DNA from: Symsagittifera roscoffensis
Taxonomy: Eukaryota > Xenacoelomorpha > Acoela > Convolutidae
Direction: 5' to 3'
Assembly: GCF_963678635.1 (NCBI RefSeq)
Contig: NC_087066.1
Location: 62,176,054 to 62,240,053 of the forward strand
DNA length: 64,000 bases
Shown: positions 10,862 to 22,490 of the stretch, in pieces
Position numbering within the stretch: position 1 is the stretch's first letter
Layout of the letters: each line of letters opens with the position of its first letter
Position numbers and translations under genes: made by a program
The notes under the pieces: model-generated
Databases searched by the model: none
What the model saw: only the letters and a program-made list of their open reading frames with translations
What the model was told of the DNA's origin: nothing

Positions 10862-11319
10862 GGCAATCTGAAAACCCTTGACAACGCCCCACACTCGGGC
10901 ACTTTATTAAGGTTACTGGATTAAATTACTAGGTTGATCGAAACGATCGAACTTGTAAAACAGTATGGGTATACTATTTAATTAATATAAAGGTTTGATC
11001 CAACTAATCTGGTGTCAAAGTCACTGTCTTTTTTCGTTTTATGGTTTTTGTTCCTTTTTCTATTCTTTTTTGGTTTTTGTTTTGCTTTTTATCTTTTTGC
11101 TCGTGTTTTTGTCCCCCTAGTTGCCCCCTTTTACTCGGTTAGCTAAGCCTCGTTCGGAAAGCGTACCAGGAAGTTTTCTCGAGTTTTCTTAAAAAGCCAT
11201 CACGGTACAACCGGAAGGTTTGCACGTTCCTGTCGAACCGTACCGCCGGTACTCTAGAATGGGTATTCAGCCCGAAGCTGTCTCAAGTGGGTTCGACTCC
11301 GTAGTCTTGATGTCGTAAA

Positions 11320-11334
11320 CACCCAGGAGCGCCA
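11320..11334 (-). promoter_or_regulatory. Primer-binding site of element 1
   Basis: On the minus strand this reads TGGCGCTCCTGGGTG, 11 bases downstream of the LTR end (…TTACA). It starts with TGG, as expected for pairing with the CCA end of a tRNA, and is identical over 15 bases to the site of element 2 at 14218-14232. I could not assign the tRNA. Confidence 0.7.
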
Positions 11335-11345
11335 TAAAAACACTA

Positions 11346-11940
11346 TGTAACATTCGTCTACTGCAGTCACACATGAGGCTTAAGAAAAATAGGCCCTATA
11401 ACCATTGGCTCAAGAGTCAGGGACACTATCTCTTGTGTTTTTGTACCCCAAATCAGGCGGAGCCAATTCGGTTCGCTTGTGACATGAGACTACGACCCGT
11501 TACAGCTTAAAGGCTACTACTAAAATATCCCCCCACTCTAGAATTAATAACGTCCCCACACTCAGGTCTCTAGATACCCAAAATACATGAACGCCGTTAA
11601 AAACCGGGTTGGAACAATCCGTTAAGTTACTTTTTATTAGACAGTGGAACTTTGATCCATTTCAGATGGATCAAACTAAAACTCGCCTTACCTCAACATA
11701 ACAATTATAAAACACACTCTAGAAATTTAAATTAGTACTCACATTGTAGCACTCTCAAGAACCAGGAAGTAAATAAGTCGGTAAGCAACTCAAGAATCAA
11801 TAAAGTAACTAAGATTATTATGGAAGACTTGAATTAATCAAATATAAAAACAAAATAAAGCGTTAACGCTATCGTCTAAAAATTATAAATAGAATATCTC
11901 ATCAAGTTTGTCATAGACTCTAATCGTGCCCAAAACGCAC
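11346..11940 (-). repeat. 5' LTR of element 1 (outer edge inferred)
   Basis: The inner end, CGAATGTTACA on the minus strand, matches the end of element 2's LTR. The outer edge is placed near 11939 because a minus-strand TG occurs there and a 17-bp repeat flanking the PLE starts at 11946. The partner LTR is outside the window, so the length cannot be confirmed. Confidence 0.5.
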
Positions 11941-12314
11941 GATGAGTTTAATGTTAGTCAGTAGTTTAATGAGTTTAATGTTAGTAACTAAAGAAATTTT
12001 TGCTAAAAAGTAAATTTCAAACGTTTTCGCAACTATGTGCATCGTCAGGATTTTTACAATAAACTACTCTAAATGACGATAAAACATCAATTTACAAATG
12101 TTATTTACAATAAATCACATACAATTTGGTTCTAAACCATCATGATAAAAAATTAGCCAATCACAGTTGACCTCTAAATTACTATTAAGATTAAAATACT
12201 TTTAACCTCTAAAATTAATTAAACATTTTAAAATTAATTTGTCTGGAAGTTTCTGAGTCATAATTTCGATTTAGACATGTACGTTTTGAATAAAAAACCA
12301 AAAATATTTTGGGA

Positions 12315-13321
12315 CTAAATTTTCAGTGTTAACTCCCTGCTCCTAAACTCATCGCGCGTGTTCAAGCCCGGTTTCTCTTTCCTGATATGTATTGCCTCTA
12401 GTGTTAGCAATTTTTTTTGGTTGTTTGACCTATCTATAATTTCCCAACTAAGATCTGCGCTATTTCCCTCAAGTTGGCATTGCTGAAGGTGGAGGCCTAC
12501 CGGTGAGTCTGCTTTCTTATGTTCCTCAATTCTAGTGGTCAAATGTCGAACAGTTTGTCCGACATAGGTGGAAGTGCATCCACTACATGACAGTTTATAA
12601 ACCACTCTTGACTTGAGGTCATTAGAAAATGCTGACTTCAGTGATGGTAAACATGATTGTAGTTTTCTTGTGGTGAAAACCACTTGAACGTTCGTTAATT
12701 TTCGTAACCTGTTAGCCAAATATTGGCTCTGGTTACCTCTATATTGCACCATCAGCATTGGGGGCTTTTCATCCTTTGGTGATTGAACTGACAAACCCCT
12801 GTCACTATCCAGGGGCTTGCCTTTACCCTCGATGATCTTGCACAAGGCGTCTGAAGCAACCTTTGCGGACCAATTTTCAGGGTACTGAATTGTCAGCCAT
12901 TGCGCCCTATTAGTTTCCATAGCCTTATCAAATTGCTCCCAGCTAGATGTACTCCTAAAAACCCTGTGTACAGTGCCTTGGATAACACTACGCTTATACT
13001 GAGTTGGGGCGCAGCTTCTATAGTTCAGTATAGTCCCTGTATCTGTTGGTTTTTGATACCAACTGCAAGTTACACGCCTATCCTGCGATATATTTATGTT
13101 CAAATCCAGGAATGGCAAATTCCCCTCCGAATTAGTTTTCTCTAGAGTGAACTGCAAATTTGGATGAAGAGAATTGGCGGCATCGAGAAGACAACTCGGC
13201 TCCCCTCTGACTGTTCTAACAATGTCATCCAGATACCTGAGGAACAATTTCACCTGGGGAGTATCCTTCTCCTTGTTCTTAGCTCGGCAGCAGCTTTCAC
13301 AGTACCAGACTATCTCGGTTA
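12315..13321 (-). pseudogene. PLE reverse transcriptase C-terminal part and GIY-YIG endonuclease
   Basis: Reading leftward from the junction at 13321, the frame gives the last PHD cysteines (WYCESC), the RT catalytic box FLRYLDDIV, and the Penelope signature LPFLDLNI with SWYQKPTDTG. At the C-terminus is a GIY-YIG nuclease domain (VVYKLSCSGC, then STYVGQTVRHLTTRIEEH), which nicks DNA for target-primed insertion. The stop is at 12315-12317. There is no internal stop in this half. The open frame continues rightward into the LTR of element 2, but those codons do not belong to the PLE. The other half is at 37422-38018. Confidence 0.9.
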
Positions 13322-13418
13322 TGTGCCATTCTGCCAGATGACACAGCATAACCTTCCCGCGACAGAAATAAAAGTGACTAAAGGCCTTATGAACAGAAAA
13401 GTGTTGCGACGGAGGGTC

Positions 13419-13433
13419 AGAATGTTCTAGAAT
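13419..13433 (+). promoter_or_regulatory. Heat-shock-element-like site in LTR
   Basis: AGAATGTTCTAGAAT fits the consensus nGAAnnTTCnnGAAn exactly, with three inverted GAA units. A looser GAA/TTC cluster follows at about 13459-13480. The copy in the 3' LTR is at 36635-36649. Heat-shock factor control is an inference from the consensus. Confidence 0.5.
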
Positions 13434-13916
13434 TTTTATTTTTAAAATTTCGATCGGAAGAAGAACATTTCTGAGAAATAGAAAAAAGACGGCCATTTTG
13501 AATAAAAAAGACGAAAATCAGAACCACGATATAGATTGTGAAGAACAGTTGTATCAGAGACAGAAAAACACGGAGCCTCTTATCGTGGCAAAAACACACG
13601 ATAAGGACCTTAGCGACAGATATTCGTGGAGACGGAGGCTTCAGTGGGGGGAAGAGAAATACCACGGAACCCTCCCGGGACACGAAATATAGGAGATAAG
13701 AGTGTTATCTCAAGAAAATCACGGGAGCGGAGGCTTGGTCCCCCAGAGACTGTTATATGTGAAGGGACTGTGAAAACTGACTATAACAGCTGCTGTAATG
13801 TCCTAGATCTTAATTAACACCGTTATTATTTAATATTTCAGAGCATGAGTAGATAGAAAAAGGAAAGGGTCAATCCATCTCCAATGGATTTAATATAAAA
13901 CTGTCACACAAAAACA

Positions 13917-13924
13917 TATAAAAA
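13917..13924 (+). promoter_or_regulatory. TATA-like box in element 2 LTR
   Basis: TATAAAAA is preceded by ACA and lies about 290 bp before the LTR end. It is the best TATA match in the U3-like part, and the same sequence is at 37133-37140 in the 3' LTR. No transcript data are available. Confidence 0.4.
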
Positions 13925-14217
13925 TAGGTTGTTCGAGCCGTGTTTTTAATGACAATCACGTAGTCTGAGGATCCGAGACTCAGCTATGTGGTTGTGTTCG
14001 CATGCAAACGAAAGCTGATCAAAAGTCGTTTGACTGATGGCCTAAAAATGGTAACTTTTTACTTTGCCCTAAACAGACCAGAAAATCAACTGGCAAGGTC
14101 GAGACGGTGAAAAACGAGTGGAATTAAGGTAACTGACGCCTGCCAGTCGTTGATAGGTACTTTTTCTACGCTCCGTCGCTGTGTGATATTTGGGCGAATG
14201 TTACATAGACGTTTTTA

Positions 14218-14232
14218 TGGCGCTCCTGGGTG
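14218..14232 (+). promoter_or_regulatory. Primer-binding site of element 2
   Basis: TGGCGCTCCTGGGTG begins 12 bases after the 5' LTR and is shared exactly with element 1. It would pair with a tRNA 3' end reading CACCCAGGAGCGCCA. The tRNA is not identified. Confidence 0.7.
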
Positions 14233-17200
14233 GGCCTGTTAAAGGCATGAAACCATCATGATCAGCAAGCGTTTCAGCGACGTACCCTCCGCTCCGGGCG
14301 TAAGCCCGAGTTAGAGGCCTTAATGACCGTTGTTGTACTAGGGGGAAGGTGCGTACCCTCCGTCTAGTGCAATTTAGCTTTTTAACTTAGTTAACACCGA
14401 AAATTCCGGGGGCCGGAGGGTTAGGTGGGAAATCTAGAGCCCGCTTGTCCTGAGGTCCCAGGACCAAAAACAATTAAAGAGAAAGCGTAAAACCAGACAA
14501 AAATAGTGTATAACCAAGAAAAAGCCAAAAACAAATTTATTTAAAAACAAAAAAGTACAAAAAACAGTAAAAAAATCCAAAAAAGACCAAAAACAGTAAA
14601 AAAACATAAAGTGACAGTTTATATGTTATTTCCGGACGAGATGTGATCTGACCTCCCTATTTGTTGTTGTTTCAGATTGATTTATATCGTTTCTGATAGA
14701 GAGATTGTGTGTTTTGGTGAAGGGTTGGGTACCCTCCCTCGAGTGTAATTTGAGTGTTTAAGCACGTTAATGGTGATTTTGCCGGTGACCGGAGGGTAGA
14801 GTGGCAGGCTGATCAACGTGTTCCACACTCAACAGGGACATCAAGGACAACATCCACAACGACTGTTGGGTATCGTTGAAGTAATTTTAGTATCGTTTGG
14901 GTACTATTTCCTTAAAACTTAAGTGGTGGGGGGCACGATTGGCGCGGTCCGATTGTACCCTCCATCGATTACAAATTTCCGAGTTAAGGGTCTTAATTCG
15001 GATATTTTGGTGCAAAGGAGGGTATAGTACTATTTATTAACGACTATTTATAGATTATTGTCCTCACTATATATTACTTATCTCCTATTTAGACCCAAGA
15101 AACACCCATTTTTTGTCGAAAATTACCAATTTTCGACCAAACTGTAGACCCCCAAATTTTCGGATATCCGAGCTTTTCCGATAGGCAAAAAGCTTTTATA
15201 TAGAGAGTAGCCACGTAGTTCGATCCCCTTTATTAAAGAAATCGCGTGAGCAAAGATTCAGTGGAAGTTAGAAAAACGAAAATTTTTCGACCAAAATTTT
15301 GATAATTTTCTGTATTTTGTCAATCTGTTTTGGGGATCGAGTTTTTGAGTTTTTAGAGTTAGAGCAATAAAATTTTTTTGCGTTAGGAGCGTGCTAGCAT
15401 AACGTGCTCGGTTACCAGAGAAATTTTTGGGTAACCCTCCGAGTAGCTCCGTGGATAGAGCTAACGACTTAAGGTTTGGAAAAGGAAGGAATCGGAGGGT
15501 CCAAATTTGATAGTTTTTGGCCAAATTTTTGTTTCTAAACCAATTTTGGTCCGGTTTTTTGCATTATTCCAGTGCCGTACAGGGCTACTACGCTCATTTC
15601 AAGTATTTTTAGGCACTTTCGACCGGAATTGCGAAAAAAGTCTTTCAGATCCTATACAGGTGGTGAAAAAGGCCATTTTGACGAACGCGTTTTTGGCGAT
15701 TTCTCAAAGACTAGTTATCCGATCGGGATAAATTTGGTACCATAAGTCGACGTTTTTGACCACTTTTCCGAATCGCAACCGTTTTTGGGTTGATTATTTC
15801 GGAAAAGAAAATTTTTTTAGAATTTGTTGGTTCGGAGGGTCCAAGTAACGGGCAACCCTCCGAGCGGCAGAAAATTTTATCAAAACATCTTCTTATTCAA
15901 CTGGGAAGGTTGACCGTGTCAGCCAACCTAGTTTTAAGTCAGGTAGACCGCTTTCAGAGGCTTTACTGCGGTGATTTAACCCTTTTTCTTGATTTTGGGG
16001 GAACCCTCCGAAGTGACCCTCCGGAGTCAGCTAAACCCTTTAGCAACGCTCCTTAGTGGAAAATTTCCACGAGATCACCCTAAGAAATTGAAGCAGCTCC
16101 CCCTAGAACCCTTAGCTTATTTTGACGCTGTTTAAAGCTAGTAGGAGAACCTTCCAAGTGAGATCAGAAAATTTGAAAATTTTGGAGGTACCCTCCGAAG
16201 TGACCCTCCGGAGCGTATTAAGCATCTTATTGACCCTCCTTAGTAAATTTAAGGGGACCCTCCGAAGTAACTTGGGTGATTAAGATACCCTCCTAAGTAA
16301 CTTGAGTGATTGAGGTACCCTCCGAGGTAACCCTCCGGAGTGTCTTAAACCTTCTAGCGACCCTCCTTGTAAGAGACTTGAGTAAACCTTCTGTGGCAAT
16401 TTGGGAAACGGAAAATATCCATTTAATAAGGATCATATTAGGATATTAGGCGTGCTTATCAGGATCAGAAGAACCCATTCTGACCCGGAAATTCGTGATC
16501 AACTTTGGATTCTATATTGGGTGTATTAGAAGTACCCGAACAAAAATTTTTTTTGATTGTGATTTTGGTTGAGTGGTTGCCTTGAGCTACTTAATAGGAA
16601 AGTTCGGGCAATCCGGGAACAAATAAAGGAAGACCTCGGTGGGCGTATTAAGCAAATACACACCCACTTGAGAAGAAGAATTGTTCCCTACTCTCGTGCA
16701 CTTGGAGCAGTCCGAGTGTGGGAGAGCTTTTTCATAGATTTGACGAATTTTCGACCAAGAGGTTGCCTTGAGCTACTTAGTAGGACAGCTCGGGCAATCG
16801 CAGGACACCCAAAAGCAGACCTCGGTGGGTGTATTAGGCAAATACACACCCACTTGAGAAGACTGTGTCCTGGGCTTCGTTCTTTCGGATCGTTCCGATT
16901 GGGGGAAGTCTTTTTCTTTAAGACTAAGTTTTATTTATCTATTTCTGAATCATCACTGCTTTTTATCGAAGATTGTTTAATTTTAACAAAGCAGTGACTT
17001 GATAAATTGTGTGGCGATAAATTGATACTGACAAAAGGTCGCTGTCACCTGTAGGATATTCTTATCTGATTATCGATTGTGTTTTCTGTGTCGATTATAT
17101 CTTGTGGAAACTTAGTGATACTGTTATACTATACAACCGGGTTGAGTTAGCATTATATCAATACTGGGTAGACCCTGTGTGTAACTTTAGCTGAGTCACT

Positions 17201-17339
17201 AATTTAGTCGTGAGAGATCTAAGAGACATTTTGATACTGACGGAATTGAGTAGGCAGTGTTAAGTGATTTAACTAAATCTTGTTTGTGGTACGTTTGCAT
17301 TGCCATCAAATTAAGAATACTTTCATTTTGACAAAAACT
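14233..17339 (+). other. Element 2 leader with repeated hairpin-forming modules
   Basis: This is a 3.1-kb non-coding leader. The motif ACCCTCC and its complement GGAGGGT recur. Paired copies bound stretches of about 75-80 bases at 14352-14427, 14730-14805, 14958-15035 and 15427-15500, and an opposite-order pair is at 15832-15867. From 15998 to 16375 the motif becomes a dense series of ACCCTCCGAAGT and ACCCTCCGGAG. A direct repeat (16575-16870) follows. I see no protein. The layout suggests RNA structure, for example for packaging or translation. Confidence 0.65.
16575..16870 (+). repeat. Two-copy direct repeat (period 186 bp) with conserved hairpin
   Basis: Copies start at 16575 and 16761 with GGTTGCCTTGAGCTACTTA and are about 80% alike over 110 bp. 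Both end in a near-perfect hairpin, GGGTGTATT paired with AAATACACACCC. The second copy keeps the pairing better. Confidence 0.75.
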
Positions 17340-18932
17340 ATGCAGCGCAGGGACTCGCTAGGATCGACTACTAAAATTCCCAGGCTAAGCAAGGGAAGCA
17401 CGCGGAAATTTAGAACTAGGCGTAGCCAAACCTCGTTTAGCAGCGCTTCCGACGCGTTTGCTGAAGACGAATCGACTAAAGGTCAACCTGATCTTTCAGT
17501 GATCGAAATGAAACTAAGGAGCGAGAAAAACCTCGATGGCAATCAAAGGCGGAGCGCCGAGGCCGAGCCTGCGAGCGAAACGCTGGTGGATCCCTTTGAC
17601 GAAGGGGAGCGAACGCTCATTCGACCCGACTTTGAGCCAGACGAGGTCCTCGAACGAGAGGAAGTCGAGAGGACAGAGGAGACCTCGGAGCGTTCCGAGG
17701 TCGAACCTCGGGAGGAGGTGTTGTACAGGGGAATGTCCAAATCGGAGACTAAGAGCTATAAATGGAGAAAGGAACCTTCACATCTGACAAGTGCACACTC
17801 ATCCTTGGCCAAACAGAGTAACAACGCGATGATGTCGAGTATGAGTCCGGGTGAAGAGCAGACGTTCTCGAAGGCCAAGAAGAGATGGAAGTCCTTGTAC
17901 GACGAACGCATGGCGTCACTGCCAACTGTAGGTTTGACTTCCAGTGATGGCTACCCGGAGATAACCCATCCGGATGTGAACTTCACACCGTGCCCAAGGA
18001 ACGACATGAGCAGGGAGGCGTCTTCTGCCTCGCCGACCAGGCCTATGTCAGATGGGATAACGATGGGAGCATCATCAACGTTCGACAGACTGATGACGTC
18101 AATGCACAAGCAAAAGGGCGGTGCGTCATCAAGTACTAGGCTACAGCCACAGTTGACCTCGTCTTCTCTGGGGCTAACCCCGCCATTGGGGGCAGCTGGT
18201 GACATAAGTGATATGTTCGCTGGTGTGATGAATGGCCTGGATGAATTGAGGCGAGACATGACTAAGAGGATAGATCAAGTTGACGAGAGAGCTCACCATG
18301 GTCGAGAGAATTTGAAAGATGAGCTAACGCACGTGAAGTCGCAGGCGAGGTTTGATCAGGCTCAATTGATTCGTGACACCGATCAATGCCTGGCCGAGAG
18401 CCTGGCACAGGCAAACAAAGAGTCAGAGGAAAGAGAGGCTAGGATGACAAGAGAGATCGAGCGATTGTTGAATGATCATGATAATACCTACGCCCAAACG
18501 ATGACTGGCCTGGAAAGGAGGTTGGACGCCAAATCTGACTTGATGATGCGGAAGCTTGACGCGATCCTGAATGGGAATAGTTGGCAGGAGCATTCCAACT
18601 CAAGGGAGCGCTCACGCCATGCGAATGTTGGAGATGGTACGGGCAACAGTGCCAGAGCCCAGCAAGGCTCGAGAACGAACTACGAACATAGAAACAAGGA
18701 GCGGCCAAGGGCAGCCCCGCAGAGGCCTGGCTGGACAAATCCAGTCCCATCGGAGGCAGATGCCACCCCGGAGACAAGATTGCCAACCGTGCCACAAGTC
18801 AGTTCAGTACCAGATCTGACTACAGTCTCACAAGACACAACGATGTATGCCTCGATGTTTGAGCCTCTGAACAGATCTCTTGAAACATTCATCACCAAGC
18901 TCTCGAAGTCAACCGAGAGAGGAGAGAGGTAA
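17340..18932 (+). pseudogene. Element 2 Gag N-terminal segment
   Basis: The first ATG in frame is at 17340 and the frame ends at TAA 18930-18932. It is highly charged, with a Glu/Arg-rich N-terminus and a coiled coil (about residues 300-400, DELRRDMTKRIDQVDERAHH onward). The last part (YASMFEPLNRSLETF) aligns with the region just before the capsid domain of element 1 Gag. The TAA falls where element 1 has Lys (GKSRKTFKKPK versus ER-stop-RRTLKKPK), and the frame then continues unchanged. It is therefore a nonsense codon in a single gag-pol frame rather than a natural gene end. Confidence 0.85.
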
Positions 18933-21900
18933 AGAAGAACACTGAAAAAGCCGAAGTCATATAAAGACGAGTCAGACGGCTGCATTGATACTTGGATAGA
19001 GGTGATGAAGTTACACTTTGAGGAAGAGAATCTCTCCAAGAAACAAGAGTGCAGCGCGCTGACGAGCAACCTGGAGGGTACTGCATTAAATTGTGTAATG
19101 GCGAAAAGAGCCAATGAGAGAGACAGCGCTCGCAAGATATTCGACATCCTGCTGAATCGTTTCGGCTCTGGAGTACAAGGGCACCAGGCCATGGTGAAGT
19201 TCGAGAAGAGGCGTCAGAGAGATGAAGAATCAATAGATAAATTCTTGGACGACCTTGAATTGCTCAGGAGGAGGAGCAACCCGGATGAGAGAATATCCGA
19301 ACGAAACTTGGCGATCGCTTCGAAGTTCATGGATGGTGTAAGGAGTGAGGAGTTGAAGACGATGTTGGCCACTCACTTCACCCTGTCGCTTGACCAGGTA
19401 CCCACGCCCGACGACTTGCGTATGAAGTCACGCGAGTATTTACTGATAAAACCGAGGGCGCAAAACCGTTACAGCAATTATGGCAACTATAGCGGGACAA
19501 ACACTGGTGCGAATTCCAGTTGGTACAAACCTCGCGATGACATGGACAAGAGGAGGTCGTGTGCGAATTGTGGATCGATGGACCATCACGTTTCTGCGTG
19601 TTCTGCATACAAACAGAACATGAAGGCCATAGGCTACTTTCTCGAGGACGCTGACGCGACCGACGAGGATCATGAAGAGTACGTGAGAGAGCTCATCATG
19701 AAATATGGTCCGAGGTGTTTCTTCTGTAATTTGGAGGGACACTTCAAGTCGGATTGTACTCAATTTTGGGACGCAGTAGCGGACGCGAAACATCCCCGCC
19801 ACGAAGAGGCGCTTTCGGGTGTCAAGGCCAGTCGAGCACGTCTGATGAACGAGGCTGAATCTCGGAGAAAGGAAACGACACCGAGCACCTTTGCGACCAA
19901 AAAGGTTAAGACATGGCCTGACGAGGTGGTAGCCTCGAACCTCGAAGCAGAGTCGTCTAGTCCACTCAAGGTGGATTACGGCCTGGCGGCAAGGACAGCT
20001 CTGCAGAATGTCAAACAGGACCTTGCCACGAAAGAAGTGGAGCAATGGGTAAGGTCGGAGCTGGAGAGCACAGATCTTCGGGAAAGTCTTAATGTCCTGA
20101 GTAAGACGACAAGAGCAGAAGATGAAAAAGAGCCCAAGAAACAGGGACTAAAACTGAACGTTATATCTGGCAAGACTTTCGGCATGACGAAGGCAGGGAC
20201 CAAAATAATGTCTATCATCTCAGTCGCAGGGCACCAGGTGGTCAAGAACCTGAGCGAGCCATCCGAGATTACACTGGTCCACCTGGACATCTATGCCGAC
20301 TACCTGAAGGAGAAGGATCCCAAACTGGACTCCAGGGCAGTGCGAGCGCTGCTCACAACGGGAGGTCCGAGGCTGATGAAAGTGGACGGACATTATATCG
20401 ATGTCCATGGCCTTTACCCGATTCTGATGAACGTGGATGGCATCAATATCTACACGAAAGCTCACATAACTGATGCGAACGATCAGGTTGGCCGGATATA
20501 CATTGGTCAAGAGGAGCTGAAGGTCAGACGAATCGGACACAACGCGATGCTCGAACAAGATGCTGTGCATATTGGTTGCGAGGCAGATCTGGCCGCACAC
20601 GTTCTGGACGTGCAAGGCAGACAACTTTCTGTAAAGGGGCTGCTAGACACGGGAGCAGTGGTTAGTGTCATGCCAGTCAAAACTTGGACCGACATGGGTT
20701 TCGAAAGATCGGATCTCACACCGACAAACATCAGGTTGGCAGCTGCCAATCAGGGAGCAATCTATGTCGCCGGACGAACCCCGATCATCTCACTGCAGCT
20801 TGGAGGAAGACATCTTTGGATGAGCTTCCTAGTAGTAGAGAATTTGGATGAATCCGACCAGTTCATCCTAGGAAGGGATTTCGTTCGCAACTTTGACGTC
20901 ACGATTGATCTCAATGACGGATTGATTAGGATCAAGGATCCTGAAAGAAAGTATGAGAAAAGACCCCTTAATAAGATCTTAATTAATCAGGCCAAGGTGC
21001 CGATTTTTCTGGATCGAAAAGGTAGATTAAAACCGAACCAAGCCGTAGTAGCGACGTTTAGGATGAGGAACTTGAATGAACTCAGCAATGACAGACAGGT
21101 GTGTCTGGTACCAAATCCAAACAGTAAAAGCTCGGCTATTTTAGGAAGAAGCTTCTCACTCACTCAGAGCGGACTGTGTGTGAGTGTGTTATTGAACACA
21201 GAAGCAACAACAGTGACAATACAGAGGGGAAAGAAACTTGGCTACGCTTTGCCTCTGAACACAGACTTTCTGAGTGTGGAGAACTTGAAGAAGTTTGACG
21301 TAACTAAATGTCCATTACATGCGAACCAAGAATGTATAATGAAAAGAGTAATTGAATTGAAATCTTCTAGGAAATTGTTTTCAATGAAGTCGGAAACAGA
21401 TGATGGGCTGTCTAGTTGTTCCAACTTTCCTGAGAGGCCGACGGAAGCAGAGTTAGCAGCGAATAGGCCTGTCCTACCTGAGATAGAACATCTGAAGGGT
21501 AAAATATCTGACAGGGAACTAGATTCGCTCAGGGCGGTGCTAGATCGGAACGCAGACGTTTTTTCAAAGCATAAGGCCGATATAGGTTGTTGCAATTTTG
21601 TAGAGCACGAGATTGAGATAGAAGAGGGCTCGGTACCTCATAGGGAAGGGGCGAGAAGAATGACCCCAAATAAGTCAGAAGCGTGTAGGAAGGAAATTGA
21701 AATGTTAATGGAGTACGACATGATTGAGCCGTCGAAGTCCCCATGGGCTTGTGGCGTAGTCATGGCGAAAAAGAAAGGGGGGCAACTCAGGTTTTGTTGT
21801 GATTTCCGTTATCTGAACGCAGTGACTATAAAGGACGCATACCCGATTCCCCGCATCGATGAGAGCCTGTCCAACCTGGGAGACGCTAAGTTCTTCACGA

Positions 21901-22490
21901 CGTTGGATTTGGGCTCCGCATTCTGGCAAGTGCCACTCAGAAAGCAAGATCGAGAGAAAACAGGTTTCGCGTGTGAGCTGGGACTCTTCCAGTGGAAGAG
22001 GATGCCATTCGGATTGTGCAACGCGACGGCCACATTCCAGCGACTGATGGCCCAGGCACTCACGAGCGTCACTAAGAAATACGGGAGTCTCATCATGTGT
22101 TATGTCGATGATGTTGTGATTGCAACACCAACCCTAGAAGACCACATAGAGAGGTTGGAGGAGGTGTTTTCTTGCATGAAGCAGGCGGGTCTGAAATGCA
22201 AACCCTCTAAGTGTGAAATCCTCAGGGATTCCATAAAGTATTTGGGCCGCCTGGTTGACAAACATGGAGTGAGACCAGATCCCGAAGCAGTTGAAGCGGT
22301 GTTGACCTGGAAGGCACCTAAAACAGATACACAGTTGATGAGTTTTCTGGGATTCGCCAATTATTATCGTGAGTTCATCAAGGGGTATGCTGACAAAATA
22401 TACCCCATGCAGAGATTGATGAGAAACAAGGGCAAAAAGTTCACCTGGACTGATGAGGCACAAGTCTCATTTGAAAACATCAAACGTTAA
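18933..22490 (+). pseudogene. Element 2 capsid, zinc knuckles, protease and RT segment
   Basis: This continues the gag frame after the TAA. In order it holds the capsid region (DGCIDTWIEV to SSWYKPRDDMD), two CX2CX4HX4C knuckles (CANCGSMDHHVSAC and CFFCNLEGHFKSDC), a charged spacer, the protease with LLDTGAVVSVMP at 20640-20675, and RT with TTLDLGSAFWQVPL and YVDD at 22101-22112. The thumb follows (LGFANYYREFIKGYADK). It is 1,185 codons without interruption. TAA at 22488-22490 replaces a Glu codon of element 1 (KRIKKELCEAP versus KR-stop-LCEAP), separating RT from RNase H. Unlike element 1, gag reads directly into the knuckles. Confidence 0.92.

Larger units (their letters stand above)
8836..11319 (-). 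other. Element 1 5' leader (non-coding)
   Basis: This lies between the primer-binding site and the gag ATG. It holds an AT-rich stretch next to gag (8836-9110), a minisatellite (9128-9795), pyrimidine-rich sequence (10330-10450) and three imperfect 50-bp repeats (10662-10861). I see no conserved protein. Leaders this long are unusual for Ty3/gypsy but match the 3.1-kb leader of element 2. Confidence 0.7.
1..11940 (-). mobile_element. Element 1: Ty3/gypsy-type LTR retrotransposon, 3' end outside window
   Basis: Read on the minus strand, this stretch gives an LTR, a primer-binding site, a leader of about 2.5 kb, and then gag, CCHC zinc knuckles, protease, RT, RNase H, integrase and a macro domain. 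All the coding pieces share one reading frame, broken by stops at 6961-6963, 5734-5736 and 2971-2973. The protein is closely related to element 2 at 13322-37421 over its whole gag-pol. The RT-RNase H-integrase order and the GPF motif after integrase are typical of Ty3/gypsy. The copy is partial because its 3' part lies left of position 1. The outer edge of the 5' LTR (about 11940) is inferred, since the other LTR is not available to compare. Confidence 0.9.
13322..14205 (+). repeat. 5' LTR of element 2
   Basis: This 884-bp LTR has TG…CA ends and appears identical to 36538-37421. It contains a perfect three-unit heat-shock-type element (13419-13433) and a TATA-like TATAAAAA at 13917-13924 that could set the transcription start near 13945. 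Open frames inside it are on both strands and match no known protein. Confidence 0.95.

Noticed and set aside
13322-13496. N-terminal extension of the PLE frame into the LTR
   Set aside because: Those codons are element 2 LTR read in reverse; the PLE half ends at 13321.
13417-13817. Small proteins in the LTR (duplicated at 36633-37033)
   Set aside because: Identical in both LTRs because the LTRs are identical. They match no known family and overlap on opposite strands.
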